Source: Bradyrhizobium elkanii WSM2783
Lineage (GTDB): Bacteria > Pseudomonadota > Alphaproteobacteria > Rhizobiales > Xanthobacteraceae
NCBI RefSeq assembly: GCF_000472865.1
Contig: NZ_AXAP01000040.1
Coordinates: forward strand, 1 to 64,000
Length of the DNA stretch: 64,000 nucleotides
Direction of reading: 5' to 3'
Shown: positions 53,034-61,708 of the stretch, piece after piece
How the letters are laid out: every line of letters starts with the position of its first letter
Position numbering within the stretch: position 1 is the stretch's first letter
The notes under the pieces: generated by a model
The model's input: only the letters and a program-made list of their open reading frames with translations
The model's database searches: none
Told to the model about the DNA's origin: nothing
Position numbers and translations under genes: made by a program

Positions 53034-53849
53034 GTGGCCAAAGCCCCAAAGAAAACTGCAGGCAGCATCTATATCGGCATCGGCGGCTGGACCTTCGAGC
53101 CGTGGCGCGGCGTGTTCTATCCGGAAAAGCTCGCGCAATCGAAGGAGCTGTCCTATGCCGCATCGAAGCTGACCTCGATAGAGATCAACGGCACCTATTA
53201 CGGCTCGCAGAAGCCGGAGAGTTTCCGCAAATGGGCCAGCGAAGTCCCTGATGGATTCGTGTTCTCCGTGAAGGGCCCGCGCTTTGCGACCAACCGCCGC
53301 GTGCTGGCGGAGGCCGGCGATTCCATCAAGCGCTTCTATGATTCCGGTGTGCTGGAACTCGGCGACCGGCTCGGGCCGGTGCTCTGGCAATTCGCGCCGA
53401 CCAAGAAATTCGATGGCGCCGATTTCGGCAAATTCCTCGAGCTGTTGCCGCGCAAGCTCGACGGCCGCGCGCTGCGCCATGTGGTCGAAGTCAGGCACGA
53501 CAGTTTCTGCGTGCCCGAATTCGTCGCGCTGATCCGCGAGTTCGAGACGCCGGTCGTATTCGCCGAGCACGGCAAATATCCGGCGATTGCCGACGTCGCG
53601 AGCGACTTCGTCTATGCGCGACTGCAGAAGGGCAATGACGAGATCAAGACCTGTTATCCTCCGAAGCAGCTCGACGCGTGGGCCAAGCGGTTCGAGGAAT
53701 GGGCCGGCGGCGGCGATCCGGACGACCTGCCGCATGTCGAGAAGACAAAACCTAAGAAGGCGCCGCGCGATGTGTTCGCCTATGTGATCCACGAAGGCAA
53801 AGTGCGGGCGCCGGCCGGCGCGATGGAATTGATCGAACGCGTGAAGTGA
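53034..53849 (+). CDS. DUF72 domain-containing protein
   Basis: A 271-residue TIM-barrel-like protein of the DUF72 (YecE) family. It opens IYIGIGGWTFEPWRGVFYPE (about 12-31), continues LTSIEINGTYYGSQKPESF and FVFSVKGPRFATNRR, and ends near FAYVIHEGKVRAPAGA. The function is unknown. Start is a GTG at 53034. It is followed 12 bases later by a DUF488 gene, a pairing seen in many genomes. Confidence 0.88.
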   Translation: MAKAPKKTAGSIYIGIGGWTFEPWRGVFYPEKLAQSKELSYAASKLTSIEINGTYYGSQKPESFRKWASEVPDGFVFSVKGPRFATNRRVLAEAGDSIKRFYDSGVLELGDRLGPVLWQFAPTKKFDGADFGKFLELLPRKLDGRALRHVVEVRHDSFCVPEFVALIREFETPVVFAEHGKYPAIADVASDFVYARLQKGNDEIKTCYPPKQLDAWAKRFEEWAGGGDPDDLPHVEKTKPKKAPRDVFAYVIHEGKVRAPAGAMELIERVK

Positions 53850-53861
53850 TCGGGACGCCGG

Positions 53862-54323
53862 ATGGCCAGGGCCAAGAAGCTCTTCACGATCGGCTACGAG
53901 CAGACACCGCCCAAAGCGGTGCTCGATGAGCTCGAGCATGCCGGCGTGAAGCTTCTGGTCGATGTCCGTGCGGTCACCTCATCCCGCCGGCCAGGCTTCT
54001 CCAAGAAGCAGCTTGCGGCGGCGCTCGACGAGCGCGGCATCGCCTACGTCCATCTCGCAGCGCTCGGCACCCCCAAGGAGGGACGCCTTGCCGCGCGCAG
54101 CGGCCAGCACCAGCTTCTCCGCACGATCTACGGAAAGCACCTGAAGACGTCGCAGGCAAAAGAAGAGCTCGACGAATTGTCGTCGCTGGTGAAGAAGGCC
54201 GGACCGGTGTGCCTCATGTGCTATGAGCGCGACCACACGCATTGCCACCGCCAGATGATCGCCGAGATCATCGAGGACCGCGACGGCGTGAAGGTGGAGA
54301 ATTTGGCGGCGCCGCAGGTGTAG
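53862..54323 (+). CDS. DUF488 domain-containing protein
   Basis: A 153-residue DUF488 protein. It reads LFTIGYEQTPPKAVLDELEH (about 7-26), LLVDVRAVTSSRRPGFSKKQ (about 31-50) and GPVCLMCYERDHTHCHRQMI (about 115-134), the family's C-terminal Cys/His segment. Function unknown, possibly a nucleic-acid-linked role. It is paired with DUF72 (12-base gap) and followed by a family B repeat. Confidence 0.88.
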   Translation: MARAKKLFTIGYEQTPPKAVLDELEHAGVKLLVDVRAVTSSRRPGFSKKQLAAALDERGIAYVHLAALGTPKEGRLAARSGQHQLLRTIYGKHLKTSQAKEELDELSSLVKKAGPVCLMCYERDHTHCHRQMIAEIIEDRDGVKVENLAAPQV

Positions 54324-54334
54324 GCCGCCTCCCC

Positions 54335-54420
54335 CGTCATGGCCGGGCTTGTCCCGCCCATCCACGTCTCTCCTCTCGCGACCAAGAACGTGGATGCCCG
54401 GGTCAAGCCCGGGCATGACG
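54335..54420. repeat. Palindromic intergenic repeat, family B
   Basis: CGTCATGGCCGGGCTTGTCC on the left and GGTCAAGCCCGGGCATGACG on the right, with inner CCATCCACGT/ACGTGGATG arms. It lies between convergent genes (stops at 54323 and 54433). Confidence 0.9.
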
Positions 54421-54432
54421 GCAGAGCGTGGA

Positions 54433-55347
54433 TTATCCCTCCCCCTCCAACTCCAACGTCCCCTCCATCATCTTCACGCAGCCGCCGCCGACATGCACGG
54501 ACGCCACCGTGCCGCCCTGCTTGCGGACACGGGTGAGCAACAGGCTCGGCCGGCGCATGTCGACGCCCTGGCCGATGCCCAATCTCAATTCACCGTCACG
54601 CGTCTCGTCGAGATCGGCAAGGAATGCAGCGGCGGCCGCGGTCGCGCTGCCGGTGGCAGGGTCCTCGGAGAGGCCACTCGAGCCCGGATGGAACATGCGC
54701 GCCTGCAGGTCGAGCGGCTGCTCGCTTGCGGGCACGTCGCGCGTGTAGAAATAGACAGCATCCGAACCGTCGCAGGGAAACGTCCGCGCGAAGGCCCCAG
54801 CATCCGGACGTGCCCGCTTCAGCGCATCGCGCGAGGCGAGCTCGACCATCAGGAACGGCAGGCCGACCGAGACGATCTGCGGTGGATGCCGGTCCGTCTT
54901 CACGTCACTCGCCGAAAGCGACAGGCAGGCCGCGGCCTGTTCGACATCAACGCGCGACAGCCGCTGCAGCGGTTGCGGCGCGGTGAGCTCGGCGCCCGTG
55001 ACCCTGCCCTGCTCGCTCAGGATCTCGACCGGCACAAGCCCCGCCTTCTCCTCGAACCGCAGCCGCGCCGGCGGCTTGGCCGCGAGCGTCGCCAGCACGA
55101 AGGCGGTGCCGACATTGGGATGACCGGCGAACGGGATTTCGGATCGCACCGTGAAGATGCGGACCTGCGCGTCGTTCGCGCTGTCCCGCGGCGGCAGCAC
55201 GAAGGTCGTCTCGGAATAGTTGAACTCGGTCGCGATCGCCTGCATCTGCGCGGTCGACAGCCCGGCGGCATCGAGCACCACGGCAAGCGGATTGCCGCCG
55301 AACGCGCTGTTGGTGAAGACATCAACGGTGATGTAGCGACGCTGCAT
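54433..55347 (-). CDS. PhzF family isomerase
   Basis: A 304-residue PhzF-like protein with the diaminopimelate-epimerase-like two-lobed fold. It begins RYITVDVFTNSAFGGNPLAV (about 4-23), then ATEFNYSETTFVLPP (about 40-54, with the catalytic Glu) and AGHPNVGTAFVLA (about 75-87); the second half has GSSGLSEDPATGSATAAAAA (about 225-244). The substrate is unknown; PhzF itself isomerises a phenazine precursor but most relatives lie outside phenazine clusters, as here. It starts 9 bases after the cyclase stop. Confidence 0.9.
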   Translation of the reverse strand: MQRRYITVDVFTNSAFGGNPLAVVLDAAGLSTAQMQAIATEFNYSETTFVLPPRDSANDAQVRIFTVRSEIPFAGHPNVGTAFVLATLAAKPPARLRFEEKAGLVPVEILSEQGRVTGAELTAPQPLQRLSRVDVEQAAACLSLSASDVKTDRHPPQIVSVGLPFLMVELASRDALKRARPDAGAFARTFPCDGSDAVYFYTRDVPASEQPLDLQARMFHPGSSGLSEDPATGSATAAAAAFLADLDETRDGELRLGIGQGVDMRRPSLLLTRVRKQGGTVASVHVGGGCVKMMEGTLELEGEG

Positions 55348-55356
55348 GAAATCCTC

Positions 55357-56658
55357 CTATCCCAGTTGCCACACCGCAACCGGCTTCTCGTAGCCGCGGA
55401 TCGGCACCTCGCCGCGCGGCACTGCATCGCCAGCCGCCTCGCCGATCGCCTCGCGCACTTCGGACGAGATCAGGAACTGCGAGTTGAGCTCCTTGTTGAG
55501 CGCCTCCAGCCGCGCAGCAAAATTCACGGTGTCGCCGATCACGGTATATTCCTTGCGCCGGGGCGAGCCGATATTGCCGGCGACGACCTCGCCGATATGG
55601 ATGGCGATGCCGATGCGCAGCGGCCAGCTCGTGGTCGCGTTGAAGTGCTCGTTGGCGAGCAGCATCTCGCGTGCCGCGGCCACCGCCTGATGCGCCGCGT
55701 CCTCGGCTTCGAGCGGCGCGCCGAACAGCGCGAGGAAACCGTCCCCCAGGAACTTGTTCACGATGCCGCCGTGGCGATCGAGGATATCGACCAGCATGGC
55801 AAAGGCACGGTCGAGCCGCTCGACCACTTCCTGCGGCGAGCGCGTCCGCGCACCCGCGGTGAAGCTGCGGAAGTCGACGAACATCACCGCGACGCGGCGG
55901 ATATCGCTGTCGGTCGAGGCGCCCTCCGTCATCAATCGTTCGACCACCTGCGGCGAGACGTGCTGGCCGAACAGGTCGGTGATGCGGTCGCGCGCCGTCG
56001 CCGCCGCGATGCTGGCTTCGAACTGCCGCCGCAACTGCATGCCGACCGCGCCCGCCAGCATGCCGCAGATCAGCACGATGAAGCTGCGCGCCGCATGATA
56101 GTAGAGGTTCGGCTCGGCATCGGGATGAAAGAACATCGCCAGATAGAACAACTGAGCTGCGGCAACGAACCCGGTGAAGGTCGAGAGCCAGAAATCCAGT
56201 CGCAGCGTCGAGAGGATGATAAAGATGAAATAGAGAAACGGCGCAGCGAATCCGAGCGCAGCGACCGATCCCATGCTGTCGATATGGAGCGCCAGCGCGA
56301 CCGTGGGCAACGAGGTCTCGATCAGCGCGCCGATGTAGCGCCGCACCACGGGCAGGTCGCGCCCTCTGCGCATATGTCGGGTGATCGCACCATGCACCCA
56401 CAATTCGAACAGGATGAACGGCACAGTGATGTAAAAGAGAAATGATACCCTGAGATTGCCGTGCCAGACGCGGCTTACGGCCTCGGGCGCAAAGAAGTCG
56501 ATGCCCAAACCGATGACACCCAGCAGCACCGCTGTCCCGATCAGCGCCTTGATCCGGAGCAGCTCGGTCGTCATCACCTCGCGCATCAATATCTGGTGGA
56601 ATTCGGCCGATAGAGCCGAATCTTGCGCGTCTTGTCTCCTGCTCCAGAAACCGGTCAT
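55357..56658 (-). CDS. Class III adenylate/guanylate cyclase with membrane domain
   Basis: A 433-residue cyclase. The N-terminal half (about 35-225) has five to six transmembrane helices (TAVLLGVIGLGIDF, LLFYITVPFILFELW, FLYFIFIILSTLRLDF and others). The catalytic domain (about 250-425) has both metal Asp (VAVMFVDFRSFTAGA and FLGDGFLALFG), a substrate Lys in VNKFLGDG and the transition-state Asn/Arg in DTVNFAARLEAL. It makes cAMP or cGMP at the inner membrane. It starts 31 bases after the ABC permease stop and may be the tail of that operon, with PhzF behind it. Confidence 0.9.
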   Translation of the reverse strand: MTGFWSRRQDAQDSALSAEFHQILMREVMTTELLRIKALIGTAVLLGVIGLGIDFFAPEAVSRVWHGNLRVSFLFYITVPFILFELWVHGAITRHMRRGRDLPVVRRYIGALIETSLPTVALALHIDSMGSVAALGFAAPFLYFIFIILSTLRLDFWLSTFTGFVAAAQLFYLAMFFHPDAEPNLYYHAARSFIVLICGMLAGAVGMQLRRQFEASIAAATARDRITDLFGQHVSPQVVERLMTEGASTDSDIRRVAVMFVDFRSFTAGARTRSPQEVVERLDRAFAMLVDILDRHGGIVNKFLGDGFLALFGAPLEAEDAAHQAVAAAREMLLANEHFNATTSWPLRIGIAIHIGEVVAGNIGSPRRKEYTVIGDTVNFAARLEALNKELNSQFLISSEVREAIGEAAGDAVPRGEVPIRGYEKPVAVWQLG

Positions 56659-56689
56659 GCTCTTGCCCCGACGTCGGGCGACTATAGCC

Positions 56690-57856
56690 TCAATCGAGCG
56701 TGCGACGGAAGCGTGTCACGGCGATCGTCATCGCCACCAGCATCAGGACAATGAGTGCAATCGTGTCGTATTGCAGGTTGGCCAGGCCGGCGCCCTTCAG
56801 CATGATGGCGCGGACGATGCGGACGTAATGGGTCAGCGGCAGGCCTTCGCCGAGATATTGCGCCCATAGCGGCATGCCCGCGAACGGAAACATGAAGCCG
56901 GAGAGCAGGATGCTCGGCAGGAAGAACATCATCGAGAGCTGCATCGCCTGCAACTGGTTCTGCACGATGGTGGAGAACGTATAGCCGATCGACAGGTTGG
57001 TGGTGATGAATAGCGTGGTCAGCGCCGCCAGGAGCAGCACACTGCCGAGAATCGGCACCCCGAACAGCAGCACGCCGATGCCGACGATCAGTGACGCCTG
57101 GATGAAGCCGACAATGACATAAGGAATGATCTTGCCGAACATCACCTCCACCGGCTTGATCGGCATCGACAAGAGGCTCTCCATGGTGCCGCGCTCGATC
57201 TCGCGCGTCACCGAGAGCGCTGTGAAGATCAGCATGGTCATGGTCAGGATGGTGCCGACCAGGCCGGGCACGATATTGAGCCGCGACTCGGCGGCGGGGT
57301 TGTAGCGGGCGTGCGTCCTGATCTCGAACGGCATGTCCGGGGGATCGCCGACGTGCAGATCGTGCTCCAGCGCCGTCTGCACCAGGGCGCCGAGCGCACC
57401 GAGCGCCGCGCTTGAGGCGATCGGATCGGTGGCATCGGCCGCGACCAGCAGCGCCGGCTTGTCGCCGCGCCTGACCGCGCGCTCGAAGCCGCGCGGGATC
57501 TCGACACCGAACAGCACCTTGCCGGATTTCAGGAGGTCGTCGAACTCGGCGACATCGTGCACCTCCCGGCTGAAGCGGAAATAGGCGGTGTTCTCCATCG
57601 CCTTCAGGATCGAGCGCCCGAGATCGCTGTCCTCCTGGATCAACACCGCCGTCGGCAGATGCCGAGGCGTGGTGTTGATGGCGTAGCCGAACAGCAAAAG
57701 CTGCATCACCGGGATCATCACGATCATGGCGAAGGAGACGCGGTCGCGGCGGAGCTGGATGAATTCCTTCACCAGCATCGCATAGCTGCGCCGCCAGAAG
57801 CCGAAGGCCGGCTCCCTCGTCTCAACAGCAGGATGGATCGCCTCTATCGCGCTCAT
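56690..57856 (-). CDS. ABC-2 type exporter permease (YhhJ-like)
   Basis: A 388-residue ABC-2 permease. One transmembrane helix near the N terminus (FAMIVMIPVMQLLLFGYAI, about 45-63), a large periplasmic domain (about 70-190) and a C-terminal cluster of five helices (GTILTMTMLIFTALSVTREI, IVGFIQASLIVGIGVLLFG and so on). TREIERGTMESLLSMPIKP (about 220-240) is a family signature. It overlaps the ATPase stop by ATGA. It forms an exporter with the ATPase and HlyD-type protein, in the manner of YhiI-RbbA-YhhJ systems. Confidence 0.9.
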   Translation of the reverse strand: MSAIEAIHPAVETREPAFGFWRRSYAMLVKEFIQLRRDRVSFAMIVMIPVMQLLLFGYAINTTPRHLPTAVLIQEDSDLGRSILKAMENTAYFRFSREVHDVAEFDDLLKSGKVLFGVEIPRGFERAVRRGDKPALLVAADATDPIASSAALGALGALVQTALEHDLHVGDPPDMPFEIRTHARYNPAAESRLNIVPGLVGTILTMTMLIFTALSVTREIERGTMESLLSMPIKPVEVMFGKIIPYVIVGFIQASLIVGIGVLLFGVPILGSVLLLAALTTLFITTNLSIGYTFSTIVQNQLQAMQLSMMFFLPSILLSGFMFPFAGMPLWAQYLGEGLPLTHYVRIVRAIMLKGAGLANLQYDTIALIVLMLVAMTIAVTRFRRTLD

Positions 57857-58797
57857 TGGAAATTGTCCCTGGCGCGGCCCATGAGATCGATGAAGACGTC
57901 TTCGAGCGACGGCTCGCTGTCCTGCCAGTGCCAACGCGGATCGTCACGATAGGACGCAACGGTCGTGTCCAGTGCCGCCTTGTCGCGGCCGGACACATGC
58001 AGGCTGGTGCCGAACGGCGCCACCATGTCGATGCCGCCCTTGCCGGCGAGCTCGGCGGTAAGAACGTTGAGATCGTCGCCGGTCACCGTATATGTCGAGA
58101 GCGCCGAGCCCGCGATCACCTCTTCCACTGTCCCATGCGCCAACAGATGGCCATAGGCGATGTAGGCGATCTCATGGCAGCGCTCGGCCTCGTCCATGTA
58201 GTGCGTGGAGACCAGCACGGTCAGGCCTTCGGCCGCGAGCGCGTGGATCTCGTTCCAGAAATCGCGCCGCGCCTTGGGGTCGACGCCGGCGGTCGGCTCG
58301 TCCAGCAGCAGAAGTTTCGGATTGGGCAGCGTGCAAGCGCCGAGGGCAAGCCGCTGCTTCCAGCCGCCGGAGAGATTGCCGGCAAGCTGCTCCTCCCGGC
58401 CCCTCAAGCCGATGCGCCCGATCATCTCGCGCGCCGCACTACGTGCGTCAGGCATGCCGTAGAGCCGCGCGACGAATTCCAGATTCTCGCGCACCGAAAG
58501 GTCCTGGTATAGGCTGAAGCGCTGGGTCATGTAGCCGACCAGGCGCTTGATGCGGTCGGCATCGCGGCGGATATCGTAACCGAGGCAGGTGCCATTGCCG
58601 CTGTCGGGCGTGAGCAGGCCGCAGAGCATGCGGATGGTCGTGGTCTTGCCGCTGCCGTTCGGCCCCAGGAAGCCGTAGATCGTGCCGCGCCTGACCTGCA
58701 TCGACAGATCATGCACGACCTCGCGGCCGCCGAACGATTTGGTCAGGCCATGGACATCGATAGCGATCTCAGGCGTATGGTTCGCGACCGTGCTCAT
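57853..58797 (-). CDS. ABC exporter ATP-binding protein
   Basis: A 314-residue single ABC ATPase. Walker A GPNGSGKTT (about 44-52), signature LSGGWKQRLALG (about 146-157; note the Trp in the LSGG-WKQR), Walker B LLLLDEPTAGVD (about 166-177) and the switch His in VLVSTHYMDEAE (about 201-212). It drives the ABC-2 permease encoded next. Its start overlaps the HlyD stop and its stop overlaps the permease start, both as ATGA. Confidence 0.92.
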   Translation of the reverse strand: MSTVANHTPEIAIDVHGLTKSFGGREVVHDLSMQVRRGTIYGFLGPNGSGKTTTIRMLCGLLTPDSGNGTCLGYDIRRDADRIKRLVGYMTQRFSLYQDLSVRENLEFVARLYGMPDARSAAREMIGRIGLRGREEQLAGNLSGGWKQRLALGACTLPNPKLLLLDEPTAGVDPKARRDFWNEIHALAAEGLTVLVSTHYMDEAERCHEIAYIAYGHLLAHGTVEEVIAGSALSTYTVTGDDLNVLTAELAGKGGIDMVAPFGTSLHVSGRDKAALDTTVASYRDDPRWHWQDSEPSLEDVFIDLMGRARDNFQ

Positions 58798-59579
58798 CGC
58801 CGATCCGCCACCGGCGTCTTCGGATTGAGATAGACGCTGATCGGCTGCCCGACGCGCAAGGCATCGGGCCGGCTCGGCCGTGCCTGGATCAAGTAGACCA
58901 GCTTGTTGCGCTCATCGAGGCTGTAGATCACCGGCGGTGTATATTCCGCCGTGGTCGCGATGAAGTAGATCTTGGCGGTGAGATCGGCGGCGCAATTGTC
59001 GCAGACGACGCGCACCTGGTCGCCGATCGAGAGCTTCGGCAGTTCGGCCTCGGGCACGAAGAAGCGCAGCTTCATGTTGCCCGGCGGCATGATCGAGAGC
59101 ACCGGCCGCTGCGCCGCCACCATCTCGCCCTCGCGGAAATAGATCTGCTGGATGGTGCCGGCGACCGGCGCAAAGCCCTTGCGCCGCGCCAGCCGCGTCT
59201 CCGACGTGTTGACCTTGGCTTCGGCCACGCGCAGCGCCGAGACCGCGGCATCAAGATTGGCCTGCGTGCCTGCGCCGGTTCCTCTCAGCGAAGCGGCGCG
59301 GTCATAGGTCTGCTGCGCATTGGCAAGCGTGGCCTTGTTCTGGTTGAGATCGGCCTGCTGCAGATCGTCGTCGACGGAGTAAAGGAGGTCGCCGACCTTC
59401 ACCTCGTCGCCTTCGCGCACGTTGAGCTTTACCACGCGGCCGGCTTCATCCGGGCTGACAAAGATCATGTCGGCCTCGACCCACCCCTGGAAGCCGGGAT
59501 CGCGCCGCTCCTGGCAGCCGGCCAGCGCCGCCGCCAGCGCGACCATCGCCAGAATCTTTGCGAGGCGCGACGAAGTCAT
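58794..59579 (-). CDS. HlyD-family periplasmic adaptor (lipoprotein)
   Basis: A 261-residue membrane-fusion adaptor with a lipobox ALAGC (lipidated Cys about 22) instead of the usual signal anchor. The lipoyl/barrel-sandwich halves are visible (GRVVKLNVREGDEVKVGDLL about 49-68, and QIYFREGEMVAAQRPVLSIM about 147-167) around a helical hairpin (about 75-130). It links the inner-membrane exporter to an outer-membrane channel not encoded nearby. It overlaps both TetR and ATPase genes by ATGA. Confidence 0.9.
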   Translation of the reverse strand: MTSSRLAKILAMVALAAALAGCQERRDPGFQGWVEADMIFVSPDEAGRVVKLNVREGDEVKVGDLLYSVDDDLQQADLNQNKATLANAQQTYDRAASLRGTGAGTQANLDAAVSALRVAEAKVNTSETRLARRKGFAPVAGTIQQIYFREGEMVAAQRPVLSIMPPGNMKLRFFVPEAELPKLSIGDQVRVVCDNCAADLTAKIYFIATTAEYTPPVIYSLDERNKLVYLIQARPSRPDALRVGQPISVYLNPKTPVADRR

Positions 59580-60289
59580 GTCGTCCTCCGCTCGCCGAAG
59601 ATCAGATCGAGATGGACGCGAAACATCTCGATCGCATCCAGTGGCGAATGCCGGCTGAACAGGCTCTGCCAGATCACCGCGATCAGTGCCGGCGCAATCA
59701 TGATCTGCGGATAGCGCGCCAATTCCTTGTTGCGGATCTCGCCGCGCGTGATCGCAAGATCGATCAAGGCGCGCATGCCGGCCATCCCGCGCGAGACCAC
59801 TTCGCGGAAATAAAAGTCGGCGATTTCCGGAAAGCGCGGCCCCTCGCTGACGATCAGGCGCACGATGTCGCCGCGCGATGTCGAAGCGACCTCCCGGATG
59901 AACATTTGCGCAAAGCCCTCCACCGCCTCGCGCACCGATCCGCTCAGCGGCGCCGGCGATGCCATGCGGTCGATCAGCGGCACCAGCGCGGTCCGGATCA
60001 ATTCCTCGAACATCGATTCCTTGTCCTTGAAATGCAGATAGATCGTGCCCTTGGCGACGCCGGCGCGCTTGGCGATATCGTCGAGCCGGGTCGCGGCAAA
60101 GCCGCGCGCGACGAACTCTTCCATCGCCGCCTCCACGATCGCAGCCCGCCGCTCCGCCGCGCGCTCGGCGCGGTTCGCCCCGCTACCCGCGATCTTCGGC
60201 GAGACCACTTTTGACACCTTGGCGCGCGCCGCCCTGCTGGCGGTCCGGCGCGCCTTGGGCGGAGCGGATGGTTTGGGGCGCTGCTTCAT
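59576..60289 (-). CDS. TetR/AcrR family transcriptional repressor
   Basis: A 237-residue TetR-type regulator. A basic Pro/Lys-rich N-terminal tail (about 1-40) precedes the HTH domain (RRAAIVEAAMEEFVARGFAA, about 45-64, and TRLDDIAKRAGVAKGTIYLH, about 65-84); the rest is the ligand-binding domain. It is the first gene of the export operon and overlaps the HlyD gene by ATGA. A 22-base palindrome in its own promoter indicates autoregulation of the whole unit. The ATG at 60289 is used; a TTG two codons upstream is disfavoured. Confidence 0.9.
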   Translation of the reverse strand: MKQRPKPSAPPKARRTASRAARAKVSKVVSPKIAGSGANRAERAAERRAAIVEAAMEEFVARGFAATRLDDIAKRAGVAKGTIYLHFKDKESMFEELIRTALVPLIDRMASPAPLSGSVREAVEGFAQMFIREVASTSRGDIVRLIVSEGPRFPEIADFYFREVVSRGMAGMRALIDLAITRGEIRNKELARYPQIMIAPALIAVIWQSLFSRHSPLDAIEMFRVHLDLIFGERRTT

Positions 60290-60295
60290 GCTCAA

Positions 60296-60324
60296 ATAAT
60301 GACTGACTGGTCAGTCATTGTCAA
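60296..60324 (-). promoter_or_regulatory. Promoter of the TetR export operon
   Basis: Reading leftward, TTGACA (60324-60319), a perfect -35, is followed after 17 bases by CATTAT (60301-60296). Transcription would start around 60289-60290, at the A of the TetR ATG, which predicts a leaderless mRNA; no ribosome-binding site precedes that ATG. Confidence 0.65.
60298..60319. promoter_or_regulatory. TetR-type operator palindrome
   Basis: AATGACTGAC and GTCAGTCATT are perfectly inverted around a 2-base centre. The core GACTGAC-TG-GTCAGTC fills the -35/-10 spacer, so bound repressor would block RNA polymerase. Length and placement are typical of TetR autoregulatory sites. Confidence 0.88.
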
Positions 60325-60341
60325 GAATGCGGAACGCTCCT

Positions 60342-60445
60342 CGTCATTCCGGGATGCGCCGAAGGCGAGGCCCGGAATCCATTCTTCCGCTTGCTCCCGC
60401 GGTCTGATGGATTCCGGGCTCGCGCTGCGCGCGCCGCGGAATGAC
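60342..60445. repeat. Palindromic intergenic repeat, family A
   Basis: CGTCATTCCGGGATGCGCCG on the left and GCGCGCCGCGGAATGAC on the right, with inner GGCCCGGAATCCAT and ATGGATTCCGGGC arms. The right end carries one change (GCCGCGG for GCCCCGG). Confidence 0.88.
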
Positions 60446-60456
60446 AAGGATGGGAC

Positions 60457-61482
60457 TTAGGCGAAATCCAGCACCATGCGGCCGTCGATCTTGCCGGACT
60501 TCATCCGGTCGAAGATGTCGTTGATCTTCTCCAGCGGCACCTTGGTGATCTCGGCGTGCACCTTGCCGTCGGTGGCGAAGGCGATGGCTTCGTCGAGATC
60601 GCGGCGGGTACCGACGATCGAGCCGCGCACGGTGATGCGCTTCAAGACGACGTCGAAGATCGGCGTCGGGAATTCGCCGGGCGGAAGGCCGACGAGGCTG
60701 ACCGTGCCCTTGCGCCGGACCATCCCCAGCGCCTGCGCGAACGCAGCCGTCGACACCGCCGTCACCAGTACGCCGTGCGCCCCTCCCCCGGTCGATGCCA
60801 GCACCTTCTCCACCGCCCTGTCAGACAGCGCGTTGACGGCGAGATCGGCGCCGGTGGTGCGAGCTAGCTCCAGCTTGTCCTCGGCGATGTCGACCGCGGC
60901 AACCTTGAGCCCCATCGCCTTGGCATACTGGATCGCGACATGGCCGAGGCCGCCGACGCCGGAGATGACGACCCACTCGCCGGGCCGCGCTTCGGTCTCC
61001 TTCAGTCCCTTGTAGGTCGTGACACCAGCGCACAGGATCGGCGCCACCTTTGCGAAATCGACATTAGCCGGCAATCGCGCGGCGAAGGCGGCCGATGCGA
61101 TGACATATTCGGCAAAGCCGCCGTTCACGCTGTAGCCGGTGTTGTGCTGGTGCTCGCACAGGGTTTCCCAACCGGTCTCGCAATATTCGCAGCGCATGCA
61201 GGCATCGTGCAGCCAGGCGACGCCGACGGCGTCACCGACCTTCAGATTGGTCACGCCGGGGCCGAGCGCGGCGACGATGCCGGCAGCTTCATGGCCGGGA
61301 ATGAACGGCGGAACCGGCTTCACCGGCCAGTCACCGGACGCGGCGTGAAGATCGGTGTGACACACGCCGCAGGCTTTCACCTTGACCAGAACTTCGCCCG
61401 GCCCCGGTTCCGGCACCGGCACATTCTCGATCTCGAGCGGCTTGCCAAAATTTCGGACAACAGCGGCTTTCATGGTCGGCAT
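60457..61482 (-). CDS. adhP: Zinc-dependent alcohol dehydrogenase (AdhP type)
   Basis: A 341-residue medium-chain alcohol dehydrogenase. Catalytic zinc residues lie in CGVCHTDLHAA (about 38-48) and PGHEAAG (about 63-69); the structural zinc Cys are in DACMRCEYCETGWETLC (about 93-109); the NAD motif GVGGLGHVAIQYAK is at about 176-189. It interconverts primary alcohols and aldehydes with NAD in the cytoplasm. Two ATGs (codons 1 and 4) are possible. Monocistronic; it ends next to the family A repeat. Confidence 0.93.
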   Translation of the reverse strand: MPTMKAAVVRNFGKPLEIENVPVPEPGPGEVLVKVKACGVCHTDLHAASGDWPVKPVPPFIPGHEAAGIVAALGPGVTNLKVGDAVGVAWLHDACMRCEYCETGWETLCEHQHNTGYSVNGGFAEYVIASAAFAARLPANVDFAKVAPILCAGVTTYKGLKETEARPGEWVVISGVGGLGHVAIQYAKAMGLKVAAVDIAEDKLELARTTGADLAVNALSDRAVEKVLASTGGGAHGVLVTAVSTAAFAQALGMVRRKGTVSLVGLPPGEFPTPIFDVVLKRITVRGSIVGTRRDLDEAIAFATDGKVHAEITKVPLEKINDIFDRMKSGKIDGRMVLDFA

Positions 61483-61612
61483 CTGTCTACTCCTTCGCTT
61501 TGGAAAGCAGACTAGCGGTGACCACCCTCTCGCCCTTTGATCGGTATCAAGGGGCGCGCCGAATGTGCGCGTGTGTCAGCGCGATGACAACTGCGACAAG
61601 TTGTAGCCCGGG

Positions 61613-61690
61613 TGGAACCAAGCGCAACCCGGGAAACTGTACCAGCGGCTCGAGCGCCCCCGGGTTACGCTGACGCTCCACCCGGGCTAC
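61613..61690. repeat. Palindromic intergenic repeat, family F
   Basis: GTAGCCCGGGTGGA and TCCACCCGGGCTAC are inverted ends, with inner CGCAACCCGGG/CCCGGGTTACG. Second copy of the element at 10422-10496; here lies between two leftward genes. Confidence 0.88.
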
Positions 61691-61708
61691 GACGCTACAA
61701 CGGCCACG

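Noticed and set aside
54349..56445. A 698-codon open frame on the plus strand
   Set aside because: It runs antisense across PhzF and the cyclase, both of which have full domain motifs. The frame is Arg/His/Asp-rich with no motif, as expected for the reverse frame of GC-rich genes.
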